Shown here: positions 1 to 4,674 of the stretch, one piece after another
Position numbering within the stretch: position 1 is the first letter of the stretch
Layout of the letters: every line of letters starts with the position of its first letter
NCBI GenBank assembly: GCA_041639705.1
Contig: JBEQBT010000108.1
Location: 1 to 10,592 of the forward strand
DNA: 10,592 bases
Direction of reading: 5' to 3'
Source: JARDZI01 sp041639705
GTDB lineage: Bacteria > Bacillota > Clostridia > Clostridiales > Caloramatoraceae
Translations under genes and position numbers: made by a program
Notes under the pieces: generated by a model
What the model was told of the DNA's origin: nothing
Databases searched by the model: none
What the model saw: the letters and a program-made list of their open reading frames with translations, nothing else

Positions 1-200
1 GAGTGTTGTTATCATGATGAAAGTTAGAGTAAAGGTGATTTCTGTCTAACTGAATAGGGGATCAGAAGAATTTAGTTAAACACAGCCCTAGCATTGGGTA
101 TATTTGTGTTGCCTTCTGATCAAAATTGATGTAACCGTCACCTGAATGACATATATAAACCCTTAAGGGTCAGGCAGCACGATTGTTATCGTGTTTTTTT
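1..200 (+). ncRNA. Candidate structured non-coding RNA with pseudoknot, ending in an intrinsic terminator
   Basis: No open frame is supported here, but the sequence folds in a consistent way. GTTATCAT (8-15) can pair with ATGTAAC (129-135) as a closing stem with one bulge. GTTAGA (23-28) pairs with TCTAAC (45-50). GATCAGAAG (60-68) pairs with CTTCTGATC (113-121), enclosing AACACA/TGTGTT (79-84/105-110) and CCC/GGG (86-88/96-98). AGGTGA (33-38), in the loop of the second hairpin, is perfectly complementary to TCACCT (138-143), giving a pseudoknot. CCTGA/TCAGG (141-145/170-174) competes with it or extends the 3' part. A terminator hairpin with a seven-T tract closes the unit. The 5' end may lie before the window. 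Size, pseudoknot and terminator are compatible with a trans-acting RNA such as the clostridial raiA-motif class, but I cannot confirm that family. It lacks recognisable tmRNA, RNase P, T-box or cobalamin-riboswitch signatures. Confidence 0.5.
178..200 (+). terminator. Intrinsic terminator of the candidate RNA
   Basis: CACGAT (178-183) pairs perfectly with ATCGTG (188-193) around the loop TGTT, followed directly by seven T residues (194-200). It sets the likely 3' end of the structured RNA upstream. Confidence 0.75.
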
Positions 201-219
201 ATTGCTTGAAATTATATGG

Positions 220-253
220 TCCCGTGGATGGTAACTGTCCACGGGATTTTTAT
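220..253 (+). terminator. Second intrinsic terminator-like hairpin
   Basis: TCCCGTGGA (220-228) pairs perfectly with TCCACGGGA (238-246) around a 9-base loop and is followed by TTTTTAT. It lies only 20 bases after the first terminator, so it is either a tandem back-up terminator or the end of a separate short transcript. The stem is GC-rich against an AT-rich background. Confidence 0.65.
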
Positions 254-270
254 GTCTGTTTTTAAATTTA

Positions 271-290
271 ACTTAGCTGCACTGCTAAGT
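271..290. repeat. Short perfect inverted repeat in the leader of the CD3324-like gene
   Basis: ACTTAGC (271-277) is the exact reverse complement of GCTAAGT (284-290), with a 6-base spacer. There is no T tract after it on the plus strand, so it is not a normal terminator. It may be an operator or an RNA hairpin about 70 bases ahead of the ribosome site at 356-365. The rest of 254-355 shows nothing I can name. Confidence 0.35.
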
Positions 291-371
291 CAAAGATCAA
301 GCATGTAATTACAGATAAACAGGTGACTAAAAGTTTAATGTAAAAAAGATAATGTAAAGGAGGTGTTCACG

Positions 372-470
372 TTGAAAATCTTAAGACATTCTTCAATAAC
401 AGGAAGTATAAAATTTGAGGAGGTTTTCATTAGTGAATTACAGAAATGGGAAGGAAATATTGCCAGCTAG
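372..470 (+). CDS. Short leader ORF (32 codons) overlapping the start of the CD3324-like gene
   Basis: A near-perfect Shine-Dalgarno site, AAAGGAGGTG (356-365), sits 8 bases before a TTG codon at 372. That codon opens a 32-codon frame (MKILRHSS...NIAS) ending in TAG at 468-470. This is a better ribosome site than the one for the real downstream gene. The frame overlaps the downstream gene by 38 bases in a different reading frame, so ribosomes ending here would pass the downstream ribosome site at 417-423 and its GTG start at 433. I do not recognise the peptide. It could be a translated leader that controls the next gene, or the relic of an older gene start. The call rests on the ribosome site and the position only; conservation is untested. 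Confidence 0.35.
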   Translation: MKILRHSSITGSIKFEEVFISELQKWEGNIAS

Positions 471-723
471 ATTATTAGAGGAGCTTCAAAAGTATATTGA
501 GGGAGAAATAATATATATACCAATAAAGAGTGAATCAAGGGCAGCCTGGGGTGCCATGAACGGAACCAGGGGACAGCTTGATGTGAGAAATAGGGAAATA
601 TACAAATTGTATAAAACCGGTACTGGAATATATGAATTAGGAGAAATGTACAGACTGTCAGAGGACAGTATAAGAAAAATAATAGTTAAACAAAACCAAC
701 AATATGCAAGAGCTAATGGTTAA
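433..723 (+). CDS. CD3324-like small helix-turn-helix protein
   Basis: A 96-residue protein whose N-terminal half (NYRNGKEILPARLLEELQKY, then EGEIIYIP) and C-terminal half (REIYKLYKTGTG, then LSEDSIRKII) match my memory of the clostridial CD3324 family. These are small proteins related to Mor/C-type transcription activators, with a C-terminal helix-turn-helix. Residues from about 55 to 90 carry the recognisable HTH pattern, in which a short first helix and the LSEDSIRKII recognition helix are separated by a turn. The role is probably DNA binding; no target is known to me. I chose GTG at 433 because GAGGAGG (417-423) lies 9 bases upstream. A longer frame from TTG at 415 would place that ribosome site inside the gene. 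The tail after RKII (VKQNQQYARANG) may be a slight C-terminal extension, because the DNA right after the stop is decayed coding sequence. Confidence 0.7.
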   Translation: MNYRNGKEILPARLLEELQKYIEGEIIYIPIKSESRAAWGAMNGTRGQLDVRNREIYKLYKTGTGIYELGEMYRLSEDSIRKIIVKQNQQYARANG

Positions 724-725
724 TA

Positions 726-902
726 AAGAAAGATGGGTTATTAGATCCAGCAAGACTTGTAAACCACAACAGAATACAGCTTGAAATCAAACGCTTCGAA
801 AGAAAACATGCAAGAATAAAGAGAATGGTCGAAAAGAAAAACAAGAAGGATTCTAAAAAAAATCAGGTTAGAAATAAAAGGATTGATGCGCTTGAGTATT
901 AG
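726..902 (+). pseudogene. Remnant of an unidentified lysine/arginine-rich C-terminus
   Basis: An open frame with a clearly protein-like composition (KKDGLLDPARLVNHNRIQLE, then many Lys/Arg, ending IDALEY and a TAG stop at 900-902) has no usable start codon after the in-frame stop at 714. No ribosome site precedes it. It therefore looks like the 3' end of a lost gene. I do not recognise the family. The basic, helical character would suit a nucleic-acid-binding or mobile-element protein, but this is only a guess. Confidence 0.35.
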
Positions 903-916
903 GTGTCTACTGGAAT

Positions 917-1045
917 ATGAGCCAAAACAAATCTATTAAAAATATAAGACTTCGAGTTGCAAAATCAAATGTTGATGCTAAAAGACTATATGAAAGAAAT
1001 AATTTTGCTGAGATAGCTTGTTTTGCAGAACACACATATGCCTAA
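917..1045 (+). pseudogene. Truncated GNAT N-acetyltransferase C-terminus
   Basis: The frame from 917 reads MSQNKSIKNI, then RLRVAKSNVDAKRLYERNNF, then AEIACFAEHTYA and a stop. The pattern LRVAKSNVDAKRLYERNNF is the typical acetyl-CoA-binding end of GNAT acetyltransferases (Asn, Ala, LYE, GF-like NNF). Only about 40 of the usual 140-170 residues are present, and the catalytic core and the Q/RxxGxG/A loop are missing. No ribosome site lies before the ATG. With the fragment at 726-902, this makes 724-1045 a graveyard of at least two genes. Confidence 0.6.
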
Positions 1046-1055
1046 GCATAAAAAA

Positions 1056-1083
1056 TTAATTTTACCTAAATTTATGATACAAT
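1056..1083 (+). promoter_or_regulatory. Putative extended -10 promoter for the DUF3795/VanZ unit
   Basis: TGA directly before TACAAT (TG at 1075-1076, hexamer 1078-1083) is an extended -10 element. The -35 match at 1056-1061 (TTAATT) with a 16-base spacer is poor. It lies 85 bases ahead of the DUF3795 start, with no other gene between. Confidence 0.45.
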
Positions 1084-1102
1084 ATTATTAAGTTAAATTT
1101 TA

Positions 1103-1149
1103 CCACTTTATATACAATTATTATAGAAAATCTATTATGTATAAAGTGG
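1103..1149 (+). promoter_or_regulatory. Long inverted repeat in the 5' leader of the DUF3795 gene
   Basis: CCACTTTATA (1103-1112) is the exact reverse complement of TATAAAGTGG (1140-1149). The 27-base spacer holds a smaller ATAGA/TCTAT stem (1123-1127/1131-1135). The structure ends 7 bases before the ribosome site GGAGGGG (1157-1163). It could be a leader RNA hairpin affecting translation or a split operator; there is no T tract. Confidence 0.4.
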
Positions 1150-1168
1150 AATTATCGGAGGGGTTAAA

Positions 1169-1519
1169 ATGGAAAGAATAATTTCCTACTATGGATTGGT
1201 ATGTGCAGAGTGTCCAGCTTATGTTGCAAAGAGGGACAATGATAATGAAAAGAGAATAATGACTGCAAAAGCTTGGTCAAGTGATACATTTGTAGTTAAT
1301 CCTGAGGATGTAAGCTGTGATGGATGCCTTACTGTTGATGGAGAACTGTTTAAATACTGTGGTGAATGTAATATAAGAGAGTGTGGTACTGAAAGAAAAG
1401 TTGAAAACTGTGGGGCATGCTCTGACTATGGATGTGAGAAAATTAAGTTTCACACTGACAGATCACCAGAATCAAAGGCAATTCTTGATGAAATTAATAG
1501 GAATAGATATATAAAATGA
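1169..1519 (+). CDS. Cysteine-rich DUF3795-family protein
   Basis: A 116-residue soluble protein with ten cysteines arranged as in the DUF3795 family: C12-x2-C15 in the N-terminal YGLVCAECPAY motif, C50-x2-C53 (CDGC), C64-x2-C67 and C72 (YCGECNIREC), then C81-x2-C84 and C89 (CGACSDYGC). The paired CxxC units suggest zinc or iron-sulfur binding. The family has no established function that I know of. GGAGGGG (1157-1163) gives a good ribosome site 5 bases before ATG, and the length is normal for the family. Its stop overlaps the ATG of the VanZ-like gene by four bases (ATGA), so the two are almost certainly co-transcribed and translationally coupled. A promoter and a leader inverted repeat precede it. 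Confidence 0.8.
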   Translation: MERIISYYGLVCAECPAYVAKRDNDNEKRIMTAKAWSSDTFVVNPEDVSCDGCLTVDGELFKYCGECNIRECGTERKVENCGACSDYGCEKIKFHTDRSPESKAILDEINRNRYIK

Positions 1520-2085
1520 TTATTAGCTTTAGGGTTTTCTTAGAAATAGCAGTGCCAATCTGGGTAATCTTTAGGATAATTAAAATAAAGCAAATAGAAA
1601 TCAAGAATTTATTGATCCATGAGATAGTAGTCAATTTACTATTTATATATCTTTTATATTTGGCTCAAATGACTATATTCCCATTAAATATAGGTGTTTC
1701 TTTTGAAAGAAGTGTTAGCCTAATTCCATTCAAAACCATAATGCAGTTTATCCCAATATTATTGAAGAATGGATTGATGACAAACACAGGGAACCCCCAT
1801 TTAAATGAAGGAGCAATTAATATCATAGGAAATGTTGTAGTGTTTATACCAGTTGGAATACTTATACCGCTGATAAGTGTAAGGGTTAGAAGATTTAAAG
1901 CTACTGTCATTCTTGGATTTACTACTTCATTTGCCATAGAAATACTTCAATTTTTATTTGTTGAGGGAAGGGCAATGGATGTGGATGATTTGATACTAAA
2001 TACACTTGGAGTGGTTATTGGGTGGTGTATTCTTAAAACAATAAAATTTTTAATAGGAAGAAATCATGAGAGTATCATTGGTTGA
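1516..2085 (+). CDS. VanZ-like family membrane protein
   Basis: A 189-residue integral membrane protein. Hydrophobic segments lie at about 3-22, 36-56, 102-122, 129-149 and 158-180. The VanZ core is clear: LIPFKTI (69-75), NIIGNVVVFIPVGILIP (102-118), then IEILQFLF (141-148), GRAMDVDDLILNTLG (151-165) with conserved Glu142, Gln145, Arg152 and Asp155/157/158. VanZ of Enterococcus gives low-level teicoplanin resistance, while most family members in Firmicutes have no proven role. No other glycopeptide resistance genes (vanH/A/X) are nearby, so resistance should not be assumed. There is no good ribosome site of its own; translation is probably coupled to the DUF3795 gene, which it overlaps by four bases. 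The terminator hairpin overlaps its last codons. Confidence 0.85.
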   Translation: MIISFRVFLEIAVPIWVIFRIIKIKQIEIKNLLIHEIVVNLLFIYLLYLAQMTIFPLNIGVSFERSVSLIPFKTIMQFIPILLKNGLMTNTGNPHLNEGAINIIGNVVVFIPVGILIPLISVRVRRFKATVILGFTTSFAIEILQFLFVEGRAMDVDDLILNTLGVVIGWCILKTIKFLIGRNHESIIG

Positions 2086-2096
2086 TACTCTCTTTG
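2068..2096 (+). terminator. Intrinsic terminator overlapping the end of the VanZ-like gene
   Basis: GAGAGTATCA (2068-2077) pairs perfectly with TGATACTCTC (2083-2092) around a 5-base loop, followed by TTTG. The TGA stop codon (2083-2085) is the first part of the descending arm, so the last five sense codons form the other arm. Confidence 0.75.
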
Positions 2097-2109
2097 TTAT
2101 ACAGGAGAT

Positions 2110-2138
2110 TTGCTTGCGTTACATAAAGTGGATATAAT
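2110..2138 (+). promoter_or_regulatory. Putative promoter of the J-domain gene
   Basis: A perfect TATAAT (2133-2138) has TTGCTT (2110-2115) 17 bases upstream. It lies just after the VanZ terminator and about 80 bases before the J-domain start, so that gene forms its own transcript between two strong terminators. Confidence 0.5.
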
Positions 2139-2217
2139 AGACTTGTAATAATTAATAGAATTAAATGGCACAGAAAGCATAAAACATAAAACAATTTTTT
2201 TGAGAAGGTGCTTAATT

Positions 2218-2655
2218 TTGTATCTGGATGAGTTGAAGAGAAAACTGAGAAGCTTAAAGAAGCTTGAAATAACGATAAGGTTTAGCAATAGAGTATTATC
2301 CGGAAGAGAACAATTTGTGTGGGACAAGTTCTTCTCTACAAAAAAAGATGGAGAAACCTTTGTGAAGTATAACATGAAACAACTTTTAGCAATGGACAGA
2401 GAAGAGATAAAGGAAGTGTTTGATGAATTCTTTTACCATGTATATTTTCAATATTATAGTGAGAATGGAATCACACTAAATGATCTGTATGATCCTAACC
2501 TTTTATCTATGCTGGGGCTTTCTGAAGGGGCAACAATGGAGGATATCAAGAAGAAATTTAGAGAACTCGCACTTAAATATCATCCTGATAAGGGTGGGGA
2601 TAGTGAGAAATTTATTAAAATTTTAGATGTATATAAAAGGCTCACTGAGAAATAG
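2218..2655 (+). CDS. Small protein with a C-terminal J domain (DnaJ-like co-chaperone)
   Basis: A 145-residue protein. The last 50 residues form a J domain: a helix-II pattern EDIKKKFRELALKYHPDKGG with the HPD tripeptide at 122-124, then helix III (KFIKILDVYKRL). J domains stimulate the ATPase of DnaK/Hsp70. The N-terminal 90 residues are charged and partly helical, have no Gly/Phe linker or zinc centre, and match nothing I recognise; they may recruit a specific client. So this is a class-C (type III) J protein, not the housekeeping DnaJ. I chose TTG at 2218 because AGAAGGTG (2203-2210) lies 7 bases upstream. A TTG at 2200 in the same frame would lie before that site. It stands alone between the VanZ terminator and its own terminator. 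Confidence 0.75.
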   Translation: MYLDELKRKLRSLKKLEITIRFSNRVLSGREQFVWDKFFSTKKDGETFVKYNMKQLLAMDREEIKEVFDEFFYHVYFQYYSENGITLNDLYDPNLLSMLGLSEGATMEDIKKKFRELALKYHPDKGGDSEKFIKILDVYKRLTEK

Positions 2656-2690
2656 CCTTCAGACTAAACTTAGTCTGAAGGCTATTTTTG
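2651..2690. terminator. Strong, probably bidirectional terminator of the J-domain gene
   Basis: A 17-bp perfect inverted repeat with arms 2651-2667 and 2670-2686 has the core GCCTTCAGACTAA/TTAGTCTGAAGGC, a very small loop, and a T tract (2685-2689) on one side and A residues on the other. The TAG stop codon of the J-domain gene (2653-2655) lies inside the left arm. Confidence 0.85.
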
Positions 2691-2899
2691 TTAGTAAATA
2701 ATAATATTAAATGCAGGCATGTAATATAACTAACCACTCATGAATCTATGATTATTTATATGAAAATACTCAAAAAATGTAACATCCTAGCAGTTGTTGA
2801 ATATATTGTACCAAGAAAAGGAGATACCATATTTCGACATATACATGCCTGATAAGGCAAGTTTTACTTTTAAAATAATAAATTTTAGGAGGGGTATTT
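2691..2899. other. Intergenic region with a spaced inverted repeat
   Basis: No gene is visible. CAGGCATGT (2714-2722) is the exact reverse complement of ACATGCCTG (2843-2851), 120 bases apart, which could enclose a transcript leader or mark the ends of a decayed element. No convincing vegetative promoter is seen. CATATACA at 2838-2845 faintly resembles sporulation sigma -10 elements, but no partner element could be fixed. Confidence 0.3.
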
Positions 2900-3130
2900 A
2901 TGCCATTTGGAAGTCATGGTTTCAATCCTTTTGTACTAATCATTCTTATTCTAATTGTTTTACAATGGTTTAGAGTAGGATGTGATAGAGGTGATAGGGA
3001 TCCTGAAAGAGGTCTTGTGAATAACGGTGGTCTCTTCATAATTGCAATATTCCTGCTGGCTGCATGTGCATGTAAAGGAAACTATCGAATGATGCCACCA
3101 ATATCACCTATTAGATATAGTCAATGCTAA
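2900..3130 (+). CDS. Small two-helix membrane protein, unknown function
   Basis: A 76-residue protein with a strong ribosome site (AGGAGGGG) 6 bases before ATG. Two hydrophobic segments are clear: about residues 9-24 (rich in Ile/Leu/Val) and 43-58 (GLFIIAIFLLAACAC). They are joined by a charged loop with CDRGDRDPERG, and the tail is short and Pro/Met/Tyr rich. Four cysteines (28, 56, 58, 76) are present. I do not recognise a family. Size and make-up recall small sporulation membrane proteins of the YjcZ kind, but the sequence does not prove that. The next gene has an almost identical ribosome-site context (A-rich, then a G run, then GTATTT/GTATTTT before ATG) and lies 67 bases on with no terminator between, so the pair may share a transcript. 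Confidence 0.55.
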   Translation: MPFGSHGFNPFVLIILILIVLQWFRVGCDRGDRDPERGLVNNGGLFIIAIFLLAACACKGNYRMMPPISPIRYSQC

Positions 3131-3135
3131 AAAGA

Positions 3136-3150
3136 TGAAAATGATTATCC
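3136..3150. promoter_or_regulatory. Fur/PerR-like box between two small genes
   Basis: TGAAAATGATTATCC matches the 7-1-7 consensus of Fur-family repressors (TGATAATnATTATCA) at 12 of 14 positions. It lies about 48 bases before the next start codon. An adjacent odd palindrome, TGATAT-A-ATATCA (3159-3171), covers a TATAAT (3162-3167). AT-rich sequence gives chance matches, so this is tentative. Confidence 0.3.
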
Positions 3151-3197
3151 AATTTCATTGATATAATATCATATATTAAATATTAGGGGGGTATTTT

Positions 3198-3413
3198 ATG
3201 TATCCTGATGATTATTCGGCATATTATTCTAATTACGGAGGATATGATGGGTACAATATGTATAATATGTATAATATGTATAATATGAGTGGGTATGATG
3301 ACCCTGATCCTGATCCTGACGGATGGGGAGGGGACTGGAGATTTAGGAGAAACTTCTTCTTTCCATTCTTCCCATTCTTCTTCTTTCCATTCTTCTTCAG
3401 ACGCTTTTTTTAG
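3198..3413 (+). CDS. Tiny low-complexity Tyr/Asp/Phe-rich protein, unknown function
   Basis: A 71-residue protein built from three blocks. Residues 1-33 are tyrosine-rich (11 Tyr) and include four perfect YNM repeats (19-30). Residues 34-48 are acidic and glycine/tryptophan rich (DDPDPDPDGWGGDW). Residues 49-71 are an aromatic tail of Phe and Pro bounded by Arg pairs. The ribosome site AGGGGGG sits 7 bases before ATG, and a strong terminator follows the stop, so it is likely expressed. Tyr-rich repetitive proteins of this size are seen among spore-coat and crust proteins, where tyrosines can be cross-linked. The Phe-rich tail could insert in a membrane or drive assembly. Both are inferences from composition. 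No family is recognised. Another frame (3289-3498) is open by chance because of the repeats. Confidence 0.5.
   Translation: MYPDDYSAYYSNYGGYDGYNMYNMYNMYNMSGYDDPDPDPDGWGGDWRFRRNFFFPFFPFFFFPFFFRRFF
3252..3287 (+). repeat. Four tandem 9-bp units coding for YNM
   Basis: Four consecutive units of TATAATATG (the first is TACAATATG) run through 3252-3287 in frame with the low-complexity gene and encode YNM four times. The near-identical DNA suggests recent expansion by slippage, so copy number may vary between strains. The embedded TATAAT words are a by-product. Confidence 0.85.
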
Positions 3414-3423
3414 TGAGTTATCT

Positions 3424-3470
3424 GGGGGTATGCAATATGTGTTACACAGTTGTATACCCTTCTCTTTTTT
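3424..3470 (+). terminator. Intrinsic terminator after the low-complexity gene
   Basis: GGGTATGCAA (3426-3435) pairs with TTGTATACCC (3450-3459) with one G-T pair, and the stem continues to TGTG/CACA (3438-3441/3445-3448) around a TTA loop. TTCTCTTTTTT follows directly. It ends the transcript of the small-gene pair just ahead of the aminopeptidase promoter. Confidence 0.85.
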
Positions 3471-3493
3471 AAATGATAAAATTTATCTGATAT

Positions 3494-3522
3494 TTTAAAA
3501 ACAATTGTTAAAGGGGTATAAT
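3494..3522 (+). promoter_or_regulatory. Putative promoter of the methionine aminopeptidase gene
   Basis: TTTAAA (3494-3499) and TATAAT (3517-3522) are separated by 17 bases. The predicted start near 3529 gives a leader of about 28 bases before ATG at 3557. Confidence 0.55.
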
Positions 3523-3556
3523 ATATTAAAGAGAAAAAAAGTCAGGAGAGATGAAT

Positions 3557-4426
3557 ATGACAAAGTTATCACGAAATTATCTATGCTGGTGCGGCAGCGA
3601 TAAGAAATATAAGAACTGTCACTTGGAAGAGGATGAAATGCTCAGAGATTTTGAAGATCAGGGATATTTTGCACCACCTAAGGATGTATTTAAAACAGAG
3701 GAACAGATTGAAGGCATTAGAAAAAGTGGTAAGCTTACTAAACGCATATTGGATATGGTTGAGGAAAGAATAAAGGCTGGAGTATCTACAAATGAAATCA
3801 ACAGCTGGGTACATGAATATACAATTCAAAATGGAGGAATTCCAGCACCTTTGAACTATGAGGGCTTTACTAAAAGTGTCTGCACTTCAATTAATAATGT
3901 AATATGTCATGGTATACCTAATGATCATGAAATATTAAAGGATGGAGACATTATAAATGTAGATGTAACTACAATATTAGATGGATACTTTTCTGATGCA
4001 AGTAGGATGTTCATTATAGGAAATGCTTCTGAAAAAGCAGTTAAGCTTGTGAATGCTGCAAAGGAATGTCTATACCTTGGAATCAGAGAAGTCAAGCCCT
4101 ATAAGGACCTAAATGCCATTGGAGATGTTATAGAGGATTATGCTAATTCAATGGGATTTTCTGTTGTAAGAGATTTGTGTGGCCACGGAGTTGGAATTGA
4201 GTTCCACGAAGAACCTCAGGTGGATCATTATAGAAAAAATGAAAAAGGTCTTATTATGATTCCAGGAATGGTATTTACAATTGAGCCTATGATAAATGAA
4301 GGAAGCTATGAATGTAACTTCCTAGATGATGGATGGACAGTTCTAACAAAGGATGGCGGTTTGTCCGCACAATGGGAACATACTATATGCGTTACTAAGG
4401 ATGGGGTCGAAATTTTAACCGATTAG
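3557..4426 (+). CDS. map: Type I methionine aminopeptidase with N-terminal SEC-C zinc motif
   Basis: A 289-residue cytosolic metallo-aminopeptidase that removes the initiator methionine from new proteins. Residues 8-22 form a SEC-C motif (C10-W-C12-G-S ... C21-H22), a zinc-binding tag also found at the SecA C-terminus, where it contacts SecB and ribosomes. The catalytic 'pita-bread' domain starts near residue 45. Its metal ligands are in place: D136, D147, H210, E243 and E274, with the substrate-binding H118 (ICHGIP) and H217 (IEFHEEP). Signature strings are CGHGVGIEFHEEP and MVFTIEPM. I chose ATG at 3557 because AGGAG (3544-3548) lies 8 bases upstream; ATG at 3551 would leave only 2. Unlike the housekeeping map next to secY/adk, this copy stands alone, so the genome may well have a second map. 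It has its own promoter. Confidence 0.92.
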   Translation: MTKLSRNYLCWCGSDKKYKNCHLEEDEMLRDFEDQGYFAPPKDVFKTEEQIEGIRKSGKLTKRILDMVEERIKAGVSTNEINSWVHEYTIQNGGIPAPLNYEGFTKSVCTSINNVICHGIPNDHEILKDGDIINVDVTTILDGYFSDASRMFIIGNASEKAVKLVNAAKECLYLGIREVKPYKDLNAIGDVIEDYANSMGFSVVRDLCGHGVGIEFHEEPQVDHYRKNEKGLIMIPGMVFTIEPMINEGSYECNFLDDGWTVLTKDGGLSAQWEHTICVTKDGVEILTD

Positions 4427-4446
4427 TACTATTAGCGGATTTTTTA
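4419..4446 (+). terminator. Weak terminator-like hairpin after map
   Basis: CCG (4419-4421) and CGG (4435-4437) flank an imperfect stem including the palindrome TAGTACTA, followed by six T residues (4440-4445). The stem has several mismatches, so termination may be partial. Confidence 0.3.
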
Positions 4447-4514
4447 ACAATTGATGGCACCTACCAATAGAACAACTACGGATGTTTAAGTAAAATTCGG
4501 GAAAATATTGATTT

Positions 4515-4622
4515 ACTGAGTTTGAAGTATCAGATGAAGATATTATCGATACTAATGGAAACTATGGAGATCATTCAATTAATGTAAATATTTACACTAT
4601 GAATTATCATCTTCTATCTTAG
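4515..4622 (+). pseudogene. Possible coding remnant in the map-DUF805 intergenic region
   Basis: Directly after an in-frame stop, the frame reads TEFEVSDEDIIDTNG, then NYGDHSINVNIYTMN and YHLLS, before a TAG stop at 4620-4622. The acidic, non-repetitive composition looks like protein, but there is no start codon or ribosome site, so at best it is the end of a lost gene. No family is recognised. Nothing else gene-like is seen in 4427-4674. Confidence 0.25.
4583..4596. promoter_or_regulatory. 14-bp perfect palindrome upstream of the DUF805 gene
   Basis: TGTAAATATTTACA is a perfect palindrome 79 bases before the DUF805 start. Form and size fit an operator for a dimeric repressor, and it loosely resembles Rex-type sites (TTGTTAAN4TTAACAA), but without a clear promoter next to it the assignment stays open. 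Confidence 0.3.
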
Positions 4623-4674
4623 GAAAGCTAACTATGTATTATGTAAAACTATTTAAGTTAGGAAGGTGAAATGA

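Noticed and set aside
1..200. tmRNA, RNase P RNA, 6S RNA or a T-box leader
   Set aside because: I see no tag-peptide frame, no T-loop acceptor end, no RNase P core motif, no TGGNACCGCG-type T-box and no long central-bubble rod as in 6S RNA.
1516..2085. Glycopeptide resistance locus
   Set aside because: Only a VanZ-like gene is present. There are no vanH/A/X/R/S genes, and VanZ-like proteins are common in susceptible Firmicutes.
3252..3287. Array of TATAAT promoters
   Set aside because: The words arise from in-frame YNM codon repeats and have no -35 partners or downstream gene.
3289..3498. Open frame (Ser/His-rich) overlapping the low-complexity gene
   Set aside because: It is a frame shadow of the repetitive sequence, has no ribosome site and runs through the terminator at 3424-3470.
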